Source: Caulobacter rhizosphaerae (GTDB lineage Bacteria > Pseudomonadota > Alphaproteobacteria > Caulobacterales > Caulobacteraceae). From it: a stretch of DNA of 64,000 bases. The stretch is from positions 868,001 to 932,000 of the forward strand of contig NZ_CP048815.1 of NCBI RefSeq assembly GCF_010977555.1. The letters run 5' to 3'. The notes under the pieces were generated by a model. That model was not told the DNA's origin. It was given only the letters and a program-made list of their open reading frames with translations, and did no database searches. A program made the position numbers and the translations under genes. Shown in pieces: positions 8,493 through 17,104 of the stretch (the first letter of the stretch is position 1; each line of letters begins with the position of its first letter).

Positions 8493-10850
8493 CTAGCGGC
8501 CGCCGAAGCTGTAGCGCAGGGAGACGCCGAAGGTGCGCGGCGAGCCGGGGATGCGCGAGGCGAAGCCGATGTCGTTGTTCAGCGTCTGGCCAGCCACATA
8601 GTACTTCTCCCCGGTGACGTTGCGGACGAAGACGCCCAGGTCGACGGACTTGCCGGCCACGTGCTCCAGGTCCGCACGCAAGCCCAGCGTGCCCCAGCCG
8701 GCGAGGTGGCCGGCCGGCTCGGTGTTGTCGGTCACGTAGACCGAGCCCTGGTGGTAGTAGGTCGCCGACAACGACAGGTCGCCGAATTGCGACGGCGTGG
8801 GCACCGCCAAGCGGGCGTTGAGGCTGTAGGTCCACTTCGGCGTCTGGGCGAAGCGGGCGGTGTCGGACAGGTCGCGGACGCCCACCCCGCCGGGCCCGGG
8901 GACGACATATTCGTCATAGGCCGCGTCGGCGTAGGAGACGAAGCCGCCGATCGTCAGCGGCGAGACCGGGATGACCGAGAACTCCAGCTCCGCGCCCTGC
9001 ACGTGAGCCGCCGCGGCGTTGACCACATCGGTGGTGACGACGCCGCCGATCAGGTTTGGGGCCAGCCGCTGGGCGTCCTTGAAGTCGCTGTAATAGACGC
9101 TGAGATTGGTGCGGACCGGCGCGCCGGCCACGGTCCAGTCGGCCTTGATCCCCGCTTCGACGTCGCGCACCACTTCGGGCCGGAACGGCGTCAGCTGGTA
9201 GGCCAGCTGGGCGCGGGCGTTGAAGCCGCCCGAGCGGTAGCCCTGGCGCGTGGCCAGGTACAGCAGCACGCCGTCGGCGGGCTTGTATTCGAGGCTGATG
9301 TTGTAGCTGAGCTTGCTGAAGCTGGTGCTGAGCGCGATCGAGCAATCGGGATAGGCGCCGAAGCCGTCGGCCGTGCTGCTGAGGCAGCGCTCGCCCGGCG
9401 AGGGGAAGCCCAGCAGGGTCGGCGTCCCCGGCGCGACGCCCACGGCCTGCAGCGAGCGCAGGTCGGCCTTACGCTCGTCCCAGGTGTAGCGGGCCCCGAC
9501 CGTGAAGGTCAGGCCCGGCTTCAGGGCGGCCAGGTCGAAGGTCCCCTGGCCGTAGACCGACTTGGAGACGTTCTTGACGCTGAACTGCTGCAGGCGCGGG
9601 TTGATGAAATTGTCCAGAACCGGCGACCCGGTATAGCTGGTCGTGTCGTTGGAGCCGGTCTCGCGGAAATAATAGAGCCCGGTGATCCAGTTCAGTATGC
9701 CGGTGTGGTCGGATAGCTGCAGCTCGTCGGAGACCTGGTCGCCCTCGTAGTTGTTCTGGATCTCCAGGATGCGCGCGACCGAGCCGTCGATGTCGTTCAG
9801 GTCGGAGAACGAGGTGTCGCGGTAGCCGACGATGTTGCGCAGGGTGGGGCCGCCGTCGAATTCGTAGGCGGTCGAGTTCTGGACGTCGAAGGTCTTGACC
9901 CGGGTGCGGGGGTCGATGTCCTGGGCGGTCTGGTAGAAGCCGCGTTGCTGCTGCTGGGCCAGCAGGCCGCGCAGCGGGGCTTCCAGGCCCAGCAGGCGCA
10001 CCGGGGCGCTGTTGGACGGGCTGACGTCGCTCAGCACGAACGGCGTGCCGCCGCCGTCGGACTTGAAATAGTTGGCGATGGTCGTTGAGTCGAAGCCGCC
10101 CGCAGGGTCGAACTTCAGCGTGCCGCGCAGGGCCGAATAGTCTTCGTTGTCGATGTCCGTGCCGGTGGCGACGTTGGTGACATAGCCGTCGCGCTTGAAG
10201 GTCATGCCGCCCAGGCGCAGGGCCAGGTCGTCGGCGATCGGGATATTGACCACCGCCTCGAACTGCCGCCGGTCATAGTCGCCGATGGTCGCCGCGGCGT
10301 AGCCTTCGAACTGGTGGGTCGGCGCGGCGGGGCGGATGATGATCGCGCCGCCGGTCGAGTTGCGGCCGAACAGGGTGCCCTGCGGGCCGCGCAGCACGTC
10401 CACCGAGGCGATGTCGAACAAGGCCTGGTCGATGCCGAACTGGCGCGACAGGTAGAGGTCGCCGACATAGACCGCCACCGACTGGTCCACCGTCGGCAGA
10501 TAGTCCTGCTGGCGCTGGCCGCGGATGGCGAAGGCGGGGGTGGCGCGGCTGGTGGTCGGCGCGATGACCAAGGCCGGGGTCTGCTGCCCCAGCAGGGCGA
10601 CCGAGGTCACGCCGGCCTTCTCGATGGTCTTGCCCGAGACGGCGGTGACGGCGACCGGGACGGCCTGGATGTTCTCCTCCCGGCGGCGGGCCACGACGAC
10701 GACCTCTTCCAGCGCCGTGACGGGCTTGGCGGCGGTGTCGGGCGACGCGGCGGGCGCGGCGGACGGGGCCTGGGCCTGGGCGGCGGCGGTGGTCAGGAGC
10801 GCCGTCGCGGCGGTCGTGACGAGCAGAAGGCGCCTGTGGAAACTGGTCAT
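8493..10850 (-). CDS. TonB-dependent outer-membrane receptor (P450 operon)
   Basis: The 785-residue precursor starts at ATG 10850 with a signal peptide ending near AAAQAQA. A TonB box lies in LEEVVVVARRREE, followed by a plug domain (about residues 55 to 165) with AIRGQRQ and VDVLRGPQGTLFGRNSTGGAI, then a 22-strand-type barrel ending in VSLRYSF plus three residues. Such receptors import scarce or bulky ligands across the outer membrane using TonB energy. As first gene of a tight operon with P450, GMC and aldehyde dehydrogenase genes, it most likely imports the hydrophobic compound these enzymes oxidise. A TetR-family gene diverges from it. Confidence 0.93.
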   Translation of the reverse strand: MTSFHRRLLLVTTAATALLTTAAAQAQAPSAAPAASPDTAAKPVTALEEVVVVARRREENIQAVPVAVTAVSGKTIEKAGVTSVALLGQQTPALVIAPTTSRATPAFAIRGQRQQDYLPTVDQSVAVYVGDLYLSRQFGIDQALFDIASVDVLRGPQGTLFGRNSTGGAIIIRPAAPTHQFEGYAAATIGDYDRRQFEAVVNIPIADDLALRLGGMTFKRDGYVTNVATGTDIDNEDYSALRGTLKFDPAGGFDSTTIANYFKSDGGGTPFVLSDVSPSNSAPVRLLGLEAPLRGLLAQQQQRGFYQTAQDIDPRTRVKTFDVQNSTAYEFDGGPTLRNIVGYRDTSFSDLNDIDGSVARILEIQNNYEGDQVSDELQLSDHTGILNWITGLYYFRETGSNDTTSYTGSPVLDNFINPRLQQFSVKNVSKSVYGQGTFDLAALKPGLTFTVGARYTWDERKADLRSLQAVGVAPGTPTLLGFPSPGERCLSSTADGFGAYPDCSIALSTSFSKLSYNISLEYKPADGVLLYLATRQGYRSGGFNARAQLAYQLTPFRPEVVRDVEAGIKADWTVAGAPVRTNLSVYYSDFKDAQRLAPNLIGGVVTTDVVNAAAAHVQGAELEFSVIPVSPLTIGGFVSYADAAYDEYVVPGPGGVGVRDLSDTARFAQTPKWTYSLNARLAVPTPSQFGDLSLSATYYHQGSVYVTDNTEPAGHLAGWGTLGLRADLEHVAGKSVDLGVFVRNVTGEKYYVAGQTLNNDIGFASRIPGSPRTFGVSLRYSFGGR

Positions 10851-10980
10851 CGTTCATCCCCCGCCGCGGGTCGCCGCGGCCCCTGTCGTTTCCTCGGCAT
10901 GGCGTTGATCGCCTGCCATTGCCCACCGTCTGAAGGTGTGGTGGTAGGGTGAGGGTCTTCTTGCGGGCGCTTAATGGCAA

Positions 10981-10988
10981 CACCGGTG
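10981..10988. promoter_or_regulatory. CACCGGTG palindrome near TetR gene start
   Basis: The 148-base gap between the receptor gene and the divergent TetR gene contains the perfect 8-base palindrome CACCGGTG 11 bases upstream of the TetR start codon, in the longer context GGCAACACCGGTGGATA. A TetR dimer could bind here to control both genes. An 8-base palindrome is common by chance in GC-rich DNA, so support is weak. Confidence 0.25.
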
Positions 10989-10998
10989 GATATTTAGA

Positions 10999-11652
10999 AT
11001 GGCGGTCAGCGCGTATGCGATATCGACCTCGGCGGCCAAGCGACGCGGCCGGCCGAACGCCCTGGATGTGGAGGCCAAGAACGCCGTGATCCGCGCGGCG
11101 GCCCTCGAGGTCTTTGCCTCGAAGGGCTTCCAGGGCGCGTCCATCGTCGAGATCGCCAGGCTGGCGGGGGTCACCCGCCGCACGCTCTATGCGCGCTATC
11201 GGGACAAGCGGGCGTTGCTGCTGGACGCCGTGAAGGGCGTGATCGACGAGCGCCTGCAGCACTATGACCTGGACGGCGCGGCCTCGGCGGAGGAGGCGCT
11301 TCTCGAGATCGCGGCGGACATCACCGTGCGGTCGCCGTCGGCTCCGCTTCTGACGCGCATCATCATCGCCGAGGGGGGCAACTTCTCGCATGACGAGGCG
11401 CCGCTGGGGCGCGCCGGCCGAGATCACCTGCTGCAGCAGCTCGAGAACGTCTTCGCGGAGTTGATCCGCAAGGACATGCTGCCGCCCGCGAATACGGCTG
11501 AAGCCGCCGTGCTGTTCACCGACATGGTGCTGGCGTCAGGGATCATGAGCCTCCTGACCTTCGCGCCGGACGGCACGATCGAAGATCTGCTGGCGCCCAG
11601 GGTGGCCTTCTTCTGCGCCGGCTTCGCCGGGTGGGCGCAACGGGGCGGGTAG
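10999..11652 (+). CDS. TetR-family transcriptional regulator
   Basis: A 217-residue protein with an N-terminal TetR helix-turn-helix: IRAAALEVFASKGFQGASIVEIARLAGVTRRTLYARYRDKRALL spans about residues 30 to 75 (key residues F, G, T/S, I, A, G, Y, K). The C-terminal part is an all-helical ligand domain with a VFADLI-like segment (VFAELIRKDML). The leader KRRGRPN is typical of AT-hook-like arms in this family. It diverges from the receptor-P450 operon, so it probably represses that operon until the substrate or a breakdown product binds. The ribosome-binding site is weak (GGTGG 12 bases before ATG). Confidence 0.9.
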   Translation: MAVSAYAISTSAAKRRGRPNALDVEAKNAVIRAAALEVFASKGFQGASIVEIARLAGVTRRTLYARYRDKRALLLDAVKGVIDERLQHYDLDGAASAEEALLEIAADITVRSPSAPLLTRIIIAEGGNFSHDEAPLGRAGRDHLLQQLENVFAELIRKDMLPPANTAEAAVLFTDMVLASGIMSLLTFAPDGTIEDLLAPRVAFFCAGFAGWAQRGG

Positions 11653-11671
11653 TCCCGGCGTGACCGGGACG

Positions 11672-11693
11672 CCGGGCGGGCGGACCCGCCCGG
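11672..11693. terminator. bidirectional hairpin between convergent genes
   Basis: CCGGGCGGG at 11672-11680 pairs with CCCGCCCGG at 11685-11693 over a four-base loop. It lies between the convergent stops of the TetR gene (11652) and the esterase gene (11702). A second, smaller stem (GTCCCGG/CCGGGAC) precedes it. No long T tract is present, so it may act as a weak or Rho-assisted terminator. Confidence 0.5.
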
Positions 11694-11701
11694 AGCCGGA
11701 T

Positions 11702-12661
11702 CTAGTGCGCCCGCTTCAACAGGCCGTGCATGCCCAGCCAGCGGACGTAGGCGTCGAACCAGCCGGTGCTGGTGGTCGTCTTGGGGTACATGCCAAAGCC
11801 GTGGCCGCCCTGTTCGTAGAGGTGGAATTCGACCGGTCGCTTGGCGGCCTTCCAACTGTCGATCAGGCCAAATCCGCTGTTGGCGAAGAAGGGGTCGTCG
11901 GCGGCCAGGGCCACGAACATCGGCGGGGCGTCGGCCGGGACGGTGACCGGCGCCAGCGGCCCGTAGATCAGGCCGATGAAGGCGGGTTTGGCGTCTTCCC
12001 CGGCCAGGGTGGTCGCCAGGGTCAGCATGGCGCCCGCCGAGAAGCCCACCATGCCGATGCGGTCGGGGTCGACATGCCACTCGGCCGCGCGCTTGCGCAC
12101 GAGGGCGAAGGCGGCGCGGGAATCGGCAAGCTGAGGCGCCAGGCCGGCGATCGCCGCTTGCGGAGACGGTCGCGGAGGCCGGGCGGCGGTGGCCGAGAAC
12201 ATCTCGGCCATCGAGCGTTCGAAACCGGCCATGTCCGCCGGCGTCTGGTTCAGCCGATACTTGATCACGAAAGCGGCCACGCCCTTGTCGGCGAGCGCGC
12301 GCGCGACGTCGTAGCCCTCGTTGTCCATCGACAGGGTGCGGAACCCGCCGCCGGGCGTCACGATCACGGCCGCGCCCGTCGCCTTGGCCGGGTCCGGAAG
12401 GAACGGGGTCAGGGTGGCGACGGTGACGTTGCGGGCGAACAGGCTGCCGTACTGGCGGTGCCAGGACTCCGGCGCGGTGGCTCCCGGCAACGGGCCGGTG
12501 CCGAGGTCGATGGCGTTCGGCTGGGCCGGGATCGGCACGGGCTGCATCTTGTCGTCCTGGGCGTGGGCCGGCGCGGCCATGACGCAGGCGGCGGCCAGGC
12601 CGACGGCGGCCAGACGCGTCCAGGCGGGGCGCGCCCATTGCGGCAGGTTGAGGCTTCTCAT
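11702..12661 (-). CDS. secreted alpha/beta-hydrolase, acetyl-xylan-esterase-like
   Basis: The 319-residue precursor carries a signal peptide ending near AAPAHAQ. The fold is an alpha/beta hydrolase of the BD-FAE/acetylesterase sort: oxyanion region VTPGGGFRTLSMDNEGY, nucleophile serine in VGFSAGAML, acid Asp in ALAADDPFF, and catalytic His in EQGGHGFGM. Members remove acetyl or feruloyl groups from hemicellulose in the periplasm. It is the last gene of a four-gene operon after GH3, 50 bases downstream of it, which fits deacetylation before or during GH3 action. The exact ester is not determined by sequence. Confidence 0.85.
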   Translation of the reverse strand: MRSLNLPQWARPAWTRLAAVGLAAACVMAAPAHAQDDKMQPVPIPAQPNAIDLGTGPLPGATAPESWHRQYGSLFARNVTVATLTPFLPDPAKATGAAVIVTPGGGFRTLSMDNEGYDVARALADKGVAAFVIKYRLNQTPADMAGFERSMAEMFSATAARPPRPSPQAAIAGLAPQLADSRAAFALVRKRAAEWHVDPDRIGMVGFSAGAMLTLATTLAGEDAKPAFIGLIYGPLAPVTVPADAPPMFVALAADDPFFANSGFGLIDSWKAAKRPVEFHLYEQGGHGFGMYPKTTTSTGWFDAYVRWLGMHGLLKRAH

Positions 12662-12711
12662 TGTCGTGCTCCCTTGTTGTCGTTGACCTTCACGTCTTCT
12701 GATCGACGCGA

Positions 12712-15417
12712 TTAGCGAGGCAGGCCGACATCGGCGTCGACCGAGACGTCGGCCGATCGTCCGGGCGCGTCGGCGGTCGGCTGGCCGGGGCCGACGCTCA
12801 CCCGATAGCGTCCCGCCGCGACCCGGCGCCGGCCGTCGAGATCCACCGAGCTGAGGTCGCGCGGGGTCAGGGCGAACGTCACGGTCCGCGCCTCGCCCGG
12901 CTTGAGCGAGAGCCGCTGGAAGCCGCGGAGGGCCAGGCGGGGCGCGCCGGGCGTGTCCGGGAAGTCGAGATAGAGCTGGGCCACCTCGTCGCCGGCCCTT
13001 TCGCCGACGTTCCGCACGCGGGTCGTCACCCGCAGTCCCTTGCCCGCGCCGCCCGCCGCCGGTTCGACCTTCAACGGGTCATAGGCGAACCGCGTGTAGC
13101 TGAGCCCGTAACCGAACGGGTAGACGGGGGTCCCCTCGAAATAGCGATAGGTCCGCCCGGCCATGGCGTAGTCGCCGAACGGCGGCAGGTCGTCGACGGA
13201 ACGATAGAAGGTCAGCGGCAGGCGCCCGGACGGATTGGTCTTGCCCGACAGCACGTTGGCGACCGCCAGTCCGCCGGACTGGCCGGGGTACCAGGCCTCG
13301 AGGATGGCCGAGGCGTTGTCCTTGGCCCACGACAGGTTGAGGGGGCTGCCGTTCATGGTCACCACGACCAGCGGCTTGCCCAGGGCCTTGGCCTGCTCCA
13401 GCAGGGCCTGCTGGTCGGGCGGGATGTCCAGCGTGGTCTTGTCGCCGCCCTTGAAGCCCGGGACGTCGACCGGCGCCTCCTCGGCCTCCAGGTCCGAGGT
13501 CAGGCCCACGACCGCGACCAGGACGTCCGCCTGGGCGGCGGCCGCCTTCAGGTCGCCCGCGGGATCGTTGGAGATCCGCTTCCAGACAAGATCGACGCCC
13601 GACAGGGCGTGGGATTCCGAGACGATCTCGACAGCGTACTGGCGGCCCTTTTCCAGCTTGATCGTCTTCAGGGTCGGCAGGCTGCCCCAGCCGGATTTGC
13701 GAAGGTCGGCGAAAGGCTTGCCGTCCAGCTTGAGCGCGCCGTTGAAGCCGGTCAGCCCCAGCCTGTAGGTCCCGCTCTCCGGCGGGACCAGGAAGCCGGT
13801 CCAGACGACGCGGTGGTGATCGGAAACGGCGGCCAGGTCCAGGCTGCGGGCGGCGACGTCCGGTTCCAGGCGCGTCACCACGGGCTGGTCGGCGAAGCGC
13901 ATCTTCGCCACGATCTCGCCGAACGTTCCCGGCGCGAAGCGCTTGGGCGGGGGCTCGGCCGGATTGTAGTAGCGGGCCAGGAGCCCCGGCGCGCCGTCGG
14001 GCGAACGCAGCGCCGAGGTCGGCACGCGGTCGCCGTCGGTGAACGCCGCGCCGAACGGCGCCTGCACGATCTGGGCGCCGGGCATCGCCCGCCGCAGCCC
14101 TTCCAGCACCGAGACGGGCGGCGCCGACAAGGCCGAGGAATAGTTGCCGCGCAACACCCGGGTGGCGTCGCCCAGCGGTCCGATCACCGCGATCCGCGTG
14201 TCGGCCTTGAGCGGCAGGACGCCGTCGTTCTTCAGCAGGACGAGGCTCTTCTCGCTGGCCGCCAGCGCCAGGGCGGCATGTTCGGGCGTCATGACCTCGG
14301 CGGGCGAGGCCAAGGCGCTTTCCGGTTTGCGGACACCGGGAAGATCGCCGGCCCGGAAACGGGCCGAAAACAGCCGCACCAGCGCCTGATCGACGTCAGC
14401 GACGCTGATCAGGCCGCGGCTCAGGGCTTCGCGGTAGCGGTCGGCGAGCCCGTCCGTGTCGGTCAGCGTCGCGCCGTTGCATTCGTTGTCGACGCCGGCC
14501 CGCATCGCGGCGGCCACGGCGGTGGCCGCGTCCGGGGCGTATTTGTGATGGTCGCTGATGTCCTTGACCGCGTCGCAATCGGAGACGACGTAGCCCTTGA
14601 AGCCCCACGCCTGGCGCAGGTGATCCTTCAGCAGCAGGTCGCTGGCGCAGGCGGGCTGACCATCGATACGGTTGTAGGCGCACATGACCGAGCCGGCCCG
14701 ACCCTCCACGATCGCGGCGCGGAACGCGGGCAGGTAGGTGTCCTCCAGGTCATGGCGCGAGACGAAGACATTGGCGCTGTGGCGGGTCGATTCCGGGCCG
14801 CTGTGGACGGCGAAGTGCTTGGGCGTGGCCACCACCTGGGGCAGGTCCGGATCGGGCCCCTGGACGCCCTGCACGAACGCGACCCCCATGCGGGCGGTCA
14901 GGAACGGGTCCTCGCCATAGGTCTCCTGGCCCCGGCCCCAGCGCGGGTCGCGGAAGATGTTGATGTTGGGCGACCAGGTGTCCAGGCCCGTGCCGATCCG
15001 CCCCATCCGGCCCGTGCGTCGCGCCAGCGTGTGCAGCCCCCGGACTTCCGACCCGATCGCGCCGGCGACATCGTGGACCAGCGCAGGGTCGAAGGTCGCG
15101 GCCAGGCCGATCGGTTCCGGAAAGTTGGTGGTGGGCAGGGCGCCGAGCGCGCCATGCAGCGACTCCGTCCACCAGTTGTAGGCGGGGACGCCCAGCCTCG
15201 GAATGGCCGGGGCGGTGTTGAGCAGTTGCTCCACCTTCTCGTCCACCGTCATTTTGCCGACCAGTTGGGCCGCCAGGCGATCGGCCTCGGCGCGCTCGTT
15301 GGAGAGCGTCGGCGCGAGCGGCGCGGCGGTCGCCGGCTGGGGGAGGGCGGCGCATAGCCAAAGCGCGCCCGAGACGGTCGCGAGCAAGACGGGCCGACGC
15401 CCTTTCGATCCAAGCAT
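12712..15417 (-). CDS. GH3 beta-xylosidase/beta-glucosidase with PA14 insert
   Basis: Starting at ATG 15417 the precursor is 901 residues; longer frames upstream belong to other genes. A signal peptide ends near QPATAAP. The GH3 N-terminal domain includes NWWTESLHGALG, the catalytic nucleophile aspartate in YVVSDCDAVKDI, and AMRAGVDNECN. The GH3 C-terminal domain starts near LALAASEKSLVLLKN. Inserted at about residues 440 to 590 is a PA14-type module (LLARYYNPAEPPP to GVDLVWKRI), and the end is an Fn3-like domain (LRVTTRVRNVGERAGDEVAQLYL). The overall layout is that of secreted xylan-1,4-beta-xylosidases. It lies downstream of a receptor and a halogenase and upstream of an esterase in one operon. 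Confidence 0.92.
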   Translation of the reverse strand: MLGSKGRRPVLLATVSGALWLCAALPQPATAAPLAPTLSNERAEADRLAAQLVGKMTVDEKVEQLLNTAPAIPRLGVPAYNWWTESLHGALGALPTTNFPEPIGLAATFDPALVHDVAGAIGSEVRGLHTLARRTGRMGRIGTGLDTWSPNINIFRDPRWGRGQETYGEDPFLTARMGVAFVQGVQGPDPDLPQVVATPKHFAVHSGPESTRHSANVFVSRHDLEDTYLPAFRAAIVEGRAGSVMCAYNRIDGQPACASDLLLKDHLRQAWGFKGYVVSDCDAVKDISDHHKYAPDAATAVAAAMRAGVDNECNGATLTDTDGLADRYREALSRGLISVADVDQALVRLFSARFRAGDLPGVRKPESALASPAEVMTPEHAALALAASEKSLVLLKNDGVLPLKADTRIAVIGPLGDATRVLRGNYSSALSAPPVSVLEGLRRAMPGAQIVQAPFGAAFTDGDRVPTSALRSPDGAPGLLARYYNPAEPPPKRFAPGTFGEIVAKMRFADQPVVTRLEPDVAARSLDLAAVSDHHRVVWTGFLVPPESGTYRLGLTGFNGALKLDGKPFADLRKSGWGSLPTLKTIKLEKGRQYAVEIVSESHALSGVDLVWKRISNDPAGDLKAAAAQADVLVAVVGLTSDLEAEEAPVDVPGFKGGDKTTLDIPPDQQALLEQAKALGKPLVVVTMNGSPLNLSWAKDNASAILEAWYPGQSGGLAVANVLSGKTNPSGRLPLTFYRSVDDLPPFGDYAMAGRTYRYFEGTPVYPFGYGLSYTRFAYDPLKVEPAAGGAGKGLRVTTRVRNVGERAGDEVAQLYLDFPDTPGAPRLALRGFQRLSLKPGEARTVTFALTPRDLSSVDLDGRRRVAAGRYRVSVGPGQPTADAPGRSADVSVDADVGLPR

Positions 15418-15491
15418 TGTTCGACCCTGGTGATGGTTCCTGAGGTTTCGCGGCGCGGGGCCTTCGGGCCGCGGTCCGAGGCGGCGCGGCG

Positions 15492-17036
15492 TCATACCGG
15501 CTGCAGGCCGTGCTCGACGATCTTCCGGATCAGGTCGCGGTGGCGCGGCAGGCTGGCGCTCAGCCGTTCGGTCTGGACGGCGTTTTCGCGCATCGCCCGC
15601 TCGGCCAACACGCGCTCGTCCGCCAGGGCTTCCGGTTCGATCTCCGTCCGAAAGCCCATGCCGTAGAGGACGTACTGGTAGCTGGCGGTCGGGAACACCT
15701 CTTCCACCCGGTCGAACTCGTCGTGCAGCCATGGGGGTTGGTGGCGCCAGAGCCTCAGGAGGTCGGCCAGGCGCTCGGGCACGGTGGCCGGGTCCCGGTT
15801 GTCGCGCCAGAAGGCGGTGTCGGACCGTTTGCTGAGCACGTAGTGGAGCTTGAGGAAGTCGATGATCCGGCCCCAGCGATAGTGGGTCGTAGCGTTGAAG
15901 CGGGCGGCGACGACGTCCATCACTTCGCGGCAGGCCGGCATCTGCGAGGCGATGATCTTGGCCGACAGCTCGATCAGCACGATGGCCGAGGCTTCCAGCG
16001 GCTCCAGGAAGCCGGCGGCCAGGCCCACGGCCACGCAGTTTCGCTTCCAGAACGTCTCGCGATGGCCCGAGCGGATCGGGATCTTGCGCGCCGTCAGGTC
16101 GTGCGCGGCCGGCCCGATATAGGCGCGCAGCTCGCGTTCGGCGTCCTCGTCGGAGATGTGGCGGCTGGAATAGACGTGCCCGGTCCCCCGGCGCGTGGGC
16201 AGGCCGATGTCCCAGATCCAACCGGCCGACTGGGCCGTGGAGATCGTGTGGCTGGCGATCGGCGCGTTCTCGTGCTCATGGGGAACCTGGATCGCCAGGG
16301 CCGTGTCGCAGAACAGGACGTCGCCGCAATCCTTGAACGGCACGCCGAGCGCCTCGCCCAGCAGCAGCGCGCGGAAGCCGGTGCAGTCGATGAAGAGATC
16401 GCCCTGGATCTCGCCGGCCTGCTCGGTGACCACGCCGCGGATGTCGCCGTCGTCGGTCATGGCGACGCCTCGAACGTCGGCCAGGATGTGACGGACGCCG
16501 AGCTTGCCGCAGCAGTGGCGCTGCAGGAACGGCGCGAACTTGCCGGCGTCGAGATGGTAGGCGTAGTTGGCCGCGCCCTGATAGGGCGCCGCGGTGATCG
16601 TCTTGGGCCCCAGGCCGGCGTCGCAGATCCGTCCTTGGGGCGTGACCGCGTCGCAGAAGCTCTGCTCGCCGGGATTGGCCAGCCAGTGGGCGGCGAGGTT
16701 CACCTGCGAGAAGCCTTGGGGCAGCATCAGGGGGTGATAGTAGGCGTCGTCGGCGGCGCCGGTGGTCCACCGCGCGAACTTGGCCCCTTGCTTGAAGGCC
16801 GCGTCGCATTCGCGGAAGAAGTCGGTCTCGGAGACGCCGATTGTCGCCAGCGTCGTGCGCAAGGTCGGCCAGGTGCCTTCGCCGACGCCGATGATCGGCG
16901 TGTTGGGCGACTCCACCAGGGTGACGGTGAAGCCCGTTCCGGCGCGCGCCTTGTGCTTGGCGGCGATGACGCCGGCGGTAAGCCAGCCCGCGGTTCCGCC
17001 GCCGACGATGACGATGTTCTTGATGGGACGCACCAT
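15492..17036 (-). CDS. tryptophan-halogenase-family flavoprotein (variant motif)
   Basis: The 514-residue protein has the flavin-dependent halogenase layout: N-terminal FAD motif IVIVGGGTAGWLTAG, GVGEGTWP, the FKQGAKFARW segment where the family's conserved lysine sits, DCTGFRALL, and FLEPLEASAI near residue 330. The halogenase signature WxWxIP appears as WIWDIG, so the proline is replaced by glycine. Family members bound to receptor operons, such as the Brevundimonas BrvH type, can halogenate indole in vitro but their natural role is unsettled. It lies 68 bases after the receptor gene and 74 bases before GH3. Free tryptophan is an unlikely substrate, and a role tied to the transported ligand or the receptor is inference. 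Confidence 0.88.
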   Translation of the reverse strand: MVRPIKNIVIVGGGTAGWLTAGVIAAKHKARAGTGFTVTLVESPNTPIIGVGEGTWPTLRTTLATIGVSETDFFRECDAAFKQGAKFARWTTGAADDAYYHPLMLPQGFSQVNLAAHWLANPGEQSFCDAVTPQGRICDAGLGPKTITAAPYQGAANYAYHLDAGKFAPFLQRHCCGKLGVRHILADVRGVAMTDDGDIRGVVTEQAGEIQGDLFIDCTGFRALLLGEALGVPFKDCGDVLFCDTALAIQVPHEHENAPIASHTISTAQSAGWIWDIGLPTRRGTGHVYSSRHISDEDAERELRAYIGPAAHDLTARKIPIRSGHRETFWKRNCVAVGLAAGFLEPLEASAIVLIELSAKIIASQMPACREVMDVVAARFNATTHYRWGRIIDFLKLHYVLSKRSDTAFWRDNRDPATVPERLADLLRLWRHQPPWLHDEFDRVEEVFPTASYQYVLYGMGFRTEIEPEALADERVLAERAMRENAVQTERLSASLPRHRDLIRKIVEHGLQPV

Positions 17037-17059
17037 GGCCGCGAAACCCGGGAAAAAGC

Positions 17060-17093
17060 GACTGGGAAGACCGAACGATCGATCTTCCCAGTC
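17060..17093 (-). terminator. attenuator-like hairpin between receptor and halogenase genes
   Basis: GACTGGGAAGA (17060-17070) pairs perfectly with TCTTCCCAGTC (17083-17093), loop 12 nt. Read on the minus strand it begins 11 bases after the receptor stop and is followed by a short T run (CGCTTTTTCCC). This has the form of an intrinsic terminator inside an operon, which would lower transcription of the halogenase, GH3 and esterase relative to the receptor. Confidence 0.7.
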
Positions 17094-17104
17094 AGGGGAG
17101 GGAC

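Noticed and set aside
5377..8496. A 1039-codon plus-strand open frame
   Set aside because: It is antisense to the GMC oxidoreductase and P450 genes, whose motifs are complete.
8491..8835. N-terminal extension of the P450 frame
   Set aside because: The added 115 codons lie inside the receptor gene, are Arg/Pro/His-rich, and are not part of any P450. ATG 8490 gives the normal length.
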